Below are positions 60,590 to 64,000 of a stretch of DNA of 64,000 nucleotides, piece by piece. A program made the translations under genes and the position numbers. The stretch covers positions 629,260 to 693,259 of the forward strand of contig NC_053405.1 of assembly GCF_016859285.1 (NCBI RefSeq). Direction: 5' to 3'. Under the pieces are notes generated by a model that did not search any database, had not been told where the DNA came from, and saw nothing but the letters and a program-made list of their open reading frames with translations. Each line of letters opens with the position of its first letter. Position 1 is the stretch's first letter. This DNA is from Xiphias gladius. Its lineage: Eukaryota; Chordata; Actinopteri; Istiophoriformes; Xiphiidae.

Positions 60590-61000
60590 CACATGCGCAG
60601 TCATCACGCCAAACTCCACTCAAATATGCACTGAATCAGTAATGAACTAAATGTATAGGTAACATGTTAACAAAATGCCATGTAAAACTATCTGCCTTGT
60701 TTAATTTCCCTTCTGTCCAAAATGATCAGTTCATTACATTTATTCTCAGAAAAGTTAAAGGCTGAGCTGAAGAGTGGCTCCTCCAGCTTAAAAAAACACT
60801 ATTGAATCACTATTTGCAGAGTATTAATACCTACTGATATAAGAATAATCATTAACTAGATATATTTATGGACGGAGTTTGGTATAACATCTGCGATGAG
60901 GGCAAATACCAGAACAAAGGTGAACTGTTATTTTATAATTTTAAAGAGTTTTAAATAACTAAAATGAATTGACATCACACCAAACCTCATTCATAAATCC
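60590..61000 (-). repeat. Diverged copy of the same dispersed repeat, cut by the gap
   Basis: Contains GAGCTGAAGAGTGGCTCCTC, GGACGGAGTTTGGTATAACA and GACATCACACCAAACCTCAT, in copy B orientation and stopping at the assembly gap. A further CATCACGCCAAACTCCACTC block is at 60,602. Confidence 0.65.
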
Positions 61001-61500
61001 NNNNNNNNNNNNNNNNNNNNNNNNNNNNNNNNNNNNNNNNNNNNNNNNNNNNNNNNNNNNNNNNNNNNNNNNNNNNNNNNNNNNNNNNNNNNNNNNNNNN
61101 NNNNNNNNNNNNNNNNNNNNNNNNNNNNNNNNNNNNNNNNNNNNNNNNNNNNNNNNNNNNNNNNNNNNNNNNNNNNNNNNNNNNNNNNNNNNNNNNNNNN
61201 NNNNNNNNNNNNNNNNNNNNNNNNNNNNNNNNNNNNNNNNNNNNNNNNNNNNNNNNNNNNNNNNNNNNNNNNNNNNNNNNNNNNNNNNNNNNNNNNNNNN
61301 NNNNNNNNNNNNNNNNNNNNNNNNNNNNNNNNNNNNNNNNNNNNNNNNNNNNNNNNNNNNNNNNNNNNNNNNNNNNNNNNNNNNNNNNNNNNNNNNNNNN
61401 NNNNNNNNNNNNNNNNNNNNNNNNNNNNNNNNNNNNNNNNNNNNNNNNNNNNNNNNNNNNNNNNNNNNNNNNNNNNNNNNNNNNNNNNNNNNNNNNNNNN
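61001..61500. other. Assembly gap (500 N)
   Basis: Exactly 500 N, which suggests a gap of arbitrary size. It lies between a dispersed repeat copy (to 61,000) and the 43-bp satellite, so missing satellite is likely. Confidence 0.99.
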
Positions 61501-62996
61501 ATTATACAGATAAATAAACCAGTTATTACGTCTTTATATTCTGATTATACAGATAAATAAACCAGTTATTACGTCTTTATATTCTGATTATACAGATAAA
61601 TAAACCAGTTATTACGTCTTTATATTCTGATTATACAGATAAATAAACCAGTTATTACGTCTTTATATTCTGATTATACAGGATAAATAAAAGTTATTAC
61701 GTCCTTATTTTCTGATTATACAGGATAAATAAAAGTTATTACGTCCTTATTTTCTGATTATACAGGATAAATAAACCAGTTATTACGTCTTTATATTCTG
61801 ATTATACAGGATAAATAAACCGGTTATTACGTCTTTATACTCTGATTATACAGGATAAATAAACCATTTATTACGTCCTTATTTTCTGATTATACAGGAT
61901 AAATAAACCAGTTGTTACGTCTTTATATTCTGATTATACAGATAAATAAACCAGTTATTACGTCTTTATATTCTGATTATACAGATAAATAAACCATTTA
62001 TTACGTCTTTATATTGTGATTATACAGGATAAATAAACCAGTCGTTACGTCTTTATTTTCTGATTATACAGGATAAATAAACCAGTTATTACGTCCTTAT
62101 TTTCTGATTATACAGGATAAATAAACCAGTTATTACGTCATTATACTCTGATTATACAGGATAAATAAACCAGTTATTACGTCCTTATTTTCTGATTATA
62201 CAGGATAAATAAAAGTTATTACTTCTTTATATTCTGATTATACAGATAAATAAACTAGTTATTACGTCTTTATATTGTGATTATACAGGATAAATAAACC
62301 AGTCGTTACGTCTTTATTTTCTGATTATACAGGATAAATAAACCAGTTATTACGTCCTTATTTTCTGATTATACAGGATAAATAAACCAGTTATTACGTC
62401 ATTATACTCTGATTATACAGGATAAATAAACCAGTTATTACGTCCTTATTTTCTGATTATACAGGATAAATAAAAGTTATTACTTCTTTATATTCTGATT
62501 ATACAGATAAATAAACTAGTTATTACTTCTTTATATTCTGATTATACAGATAAATAAACCAGTTATTACGTCTTTATATTCTGATTATACAGATAAATAA
62601 ACCAGTTATTACGTCTTTATATTCTGATTATACAGGATAAATAAACCAGTTATTACGTCTTTATATTCTGATTATACAGGATAAATAAAAGTTATTACGT
62701 CTTTATTTTCTGATTATACAGGATAAATAAAAGTTATTACGTCCTTATTTTCTGATTATACAGGATAAATAAACCAGTTATTACGTCTTTATTTTCTGAT
62801 TATACAGGATAAATAAAAGTTATTACTTCTTTATATTCTGATTATACAGATAAATAAACTAGTTATTACTTCTTTATATTCTGATTATACAGATAAATAA
62901 ACCAGTTATTACGTCTTTATATTCTGATTATACAGATAAATAAACCAGTTATTACGTCTTTATTTTCTGATTATACAGGATAAATAAACCAGTTAG
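61501..62996 (+). repeat. 43-bp satellite array, about 35 units
   Basis: Tandem units of 43-44 bp, ATTATACAGATAAATAAACC followed by AGTTATTACGTCTTTATATT and CTG. Variants include GGATAAATAAA, a shorter form lacking CC/CCAG (AAAAGTTATT), ATTTTCTG and ACTAGTT. Blocks at about 62,000-62,260 and 62,261-62,521 share the same order of variants (261-bp period). The left edge is in the assembly gap. Confidence 0.97.
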
Positions 62997-64000
62997 TTGA
63001 ATAGGGAGATTTTCCATAGTGTGACCAACAGATTTTATTTGATGTTACACTGAGTTCACAAACACGGCAGAAAATAAAATTCTCACAAAATCCTACTTTC
63101 CTTTTGTAATAACTCAAAAAAATAAACATATATATTATATTAATAATATAGTGCTAATAAAGTGCTTCATGCAGAAACACCAATAAATGGCTGAACAGAT
63201 GTGACCCTCTGTTTCACCTCTGACCACACCCACATTCACTGACAGGTGCGGTTGGGTGTGGTCGGAAGTGTCCTTTGTTTTACCTGTGGCCACACCCAGC
63301 AGCGACGACACAGGGTCCTGGAGTACAGCGGTCCATCAGTACAGCCAGGTGAGAAGTTACACCTGTGGGGGGCGCTGAGGAGAGGATTTCTGTGGGGTGT
63401 TCAGTGGCTCGTTAAGCTCTCAGCCCGCTAGCTCTCCTATGTGTGCAACAGTTCATGTGGAAGTTAATGCGTCGTGCTCTCGTCCACGTGTGAGTCGTGA
63501 CTGCTCTTGGACACAGGAAGACCACTGTGGAAGACGGGAGCAGGTAAATCTGTATGTCAGGTTTTTTTGTGAAAACTTTTACAGTGACAGTGTGTCGTCA
63601 CTGTGCGGCATGTGGGTGGTTCGCCACCTCCTTGTTCTCCCGCCTTCCGCAGCGATTCTCAGGAACCACTGGCTCGTGTCAAACCAGGGATTTGTTAAAC
63701 CAGGTGTAAGACTTAAGCGATGTGTAAACTGGTTGCTAGGAAACAACTGCAGCACTGTACAATGAAGAGAAACTGGCTGACTGACTGTAGCATCGCGCTC
63801 TAACGTGACTTCCAAGAGATGCAGTTTTAGAAATGCAGGATACGCTTTTTTTAAAATCTAGTCTACATGGAGACGTGTTGAAATATGGTTCAGGTATAAG
63901 AAGCAGTCCCACAGTTTAGTATGAGAAGTATCCAGCTGCATTATGCTAACCTACCTCAGGGTTTTTACTCATTTAGTCAAATGCTATTGGCACAGAGTTT
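62997..64000. other. Stretch after the satellite, nothing firm
   Basis: Two near-direct repeats with CACCTCTGACCACACCCACA (63,217) and TACCTGTGGCCACACCCAGC (63,281). A GC-richer piece ends CAGCCAG/GTGAGA near 63,350 and could be an exon end, but no frame gives a recognisable protein. Confidence 0.4.

Overview
The window looks like nuclear DNA from a ray-finned fish, probably a spiny-rayed teleost. The evidence is intron-split vertebrate genes with GT/AG splice sites, many long CA/GT microsatellites, and remains of typical fish repeats: Tc1/mariner, hAT, L1-like and L2-like LINEs, and the 'TACTTGAGTA' and 'AATTGAATTGAATTG'-tailed dispersed repeats. Most of the 64 kb is non-coding. A 500-N assembly gap lies at 61,001-61,500.

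Three protein-coding genes can be supported. (1) An ephrin-A gene, efna2, lies on + with three exons between 23,146 and 27,492. Its first exon (signal peptide) was not found and probably lies upstream of the window. (2) A class II bHLH gene of the TAL1/LYL1 family lies on + (about 43.5-46.0 kb), with a probable non-coding first exon and two coding exons. (3) fam174c lies on - with two exons (56,426-56,131 and 54,416-54,245) and encodes a small type I membrane protein. In human, EFNA2 and FAM174C (C19orf24) are close neighbours on 19p13.3 and LYL1 is on the same arm, so the gene set fits a conserved block. That neighbourhood is my main reason for preferring lyl1 over tal1.

Layout: 1-23 kb is gene-free, with an AT-rich start, microsatellites, an old L1 endonuclease fragment on - near 15.5-16.0 kb, and paired dispersed repeats. 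23.1-27.7 kb is efna2. 27.7-43.2 kb is intergenic, with a Tc1 remnant (34.8-35.2 kb), a 1-kb ATC/CAC trinucleotide minisatellite (36.4-37.4 kb) and a hAT transposase remnant (39.3-39.55 kb). 43.2-46.0 kb is the bHLH gene. 46.6-47.6 kb holds a 177-bp inverted repeat pair. 53.2-61.0 kb is crowded with copies, in both orientations, of one non-autonomous repeat. Two of these copies form an inverted pair around the first exon of fam174c. 57.4-60.5 kb is a decayed L1-type LINE with an L2-type LINE tail nested inside. 61.5-63.0 kb is a 43-bp satellite array with higher-order structure.

No new multi-gene system is evident. The observations most worth checking are the compact TAL-family gene with a predicted upstream ORF whose stop overlaps the main start (ATGA), the polyglutamine tail on FAM174C, the inverted repeats around fam174c exon 1, the 177-bp inverted repeat, and the trinucleotide array that is open in several frames.
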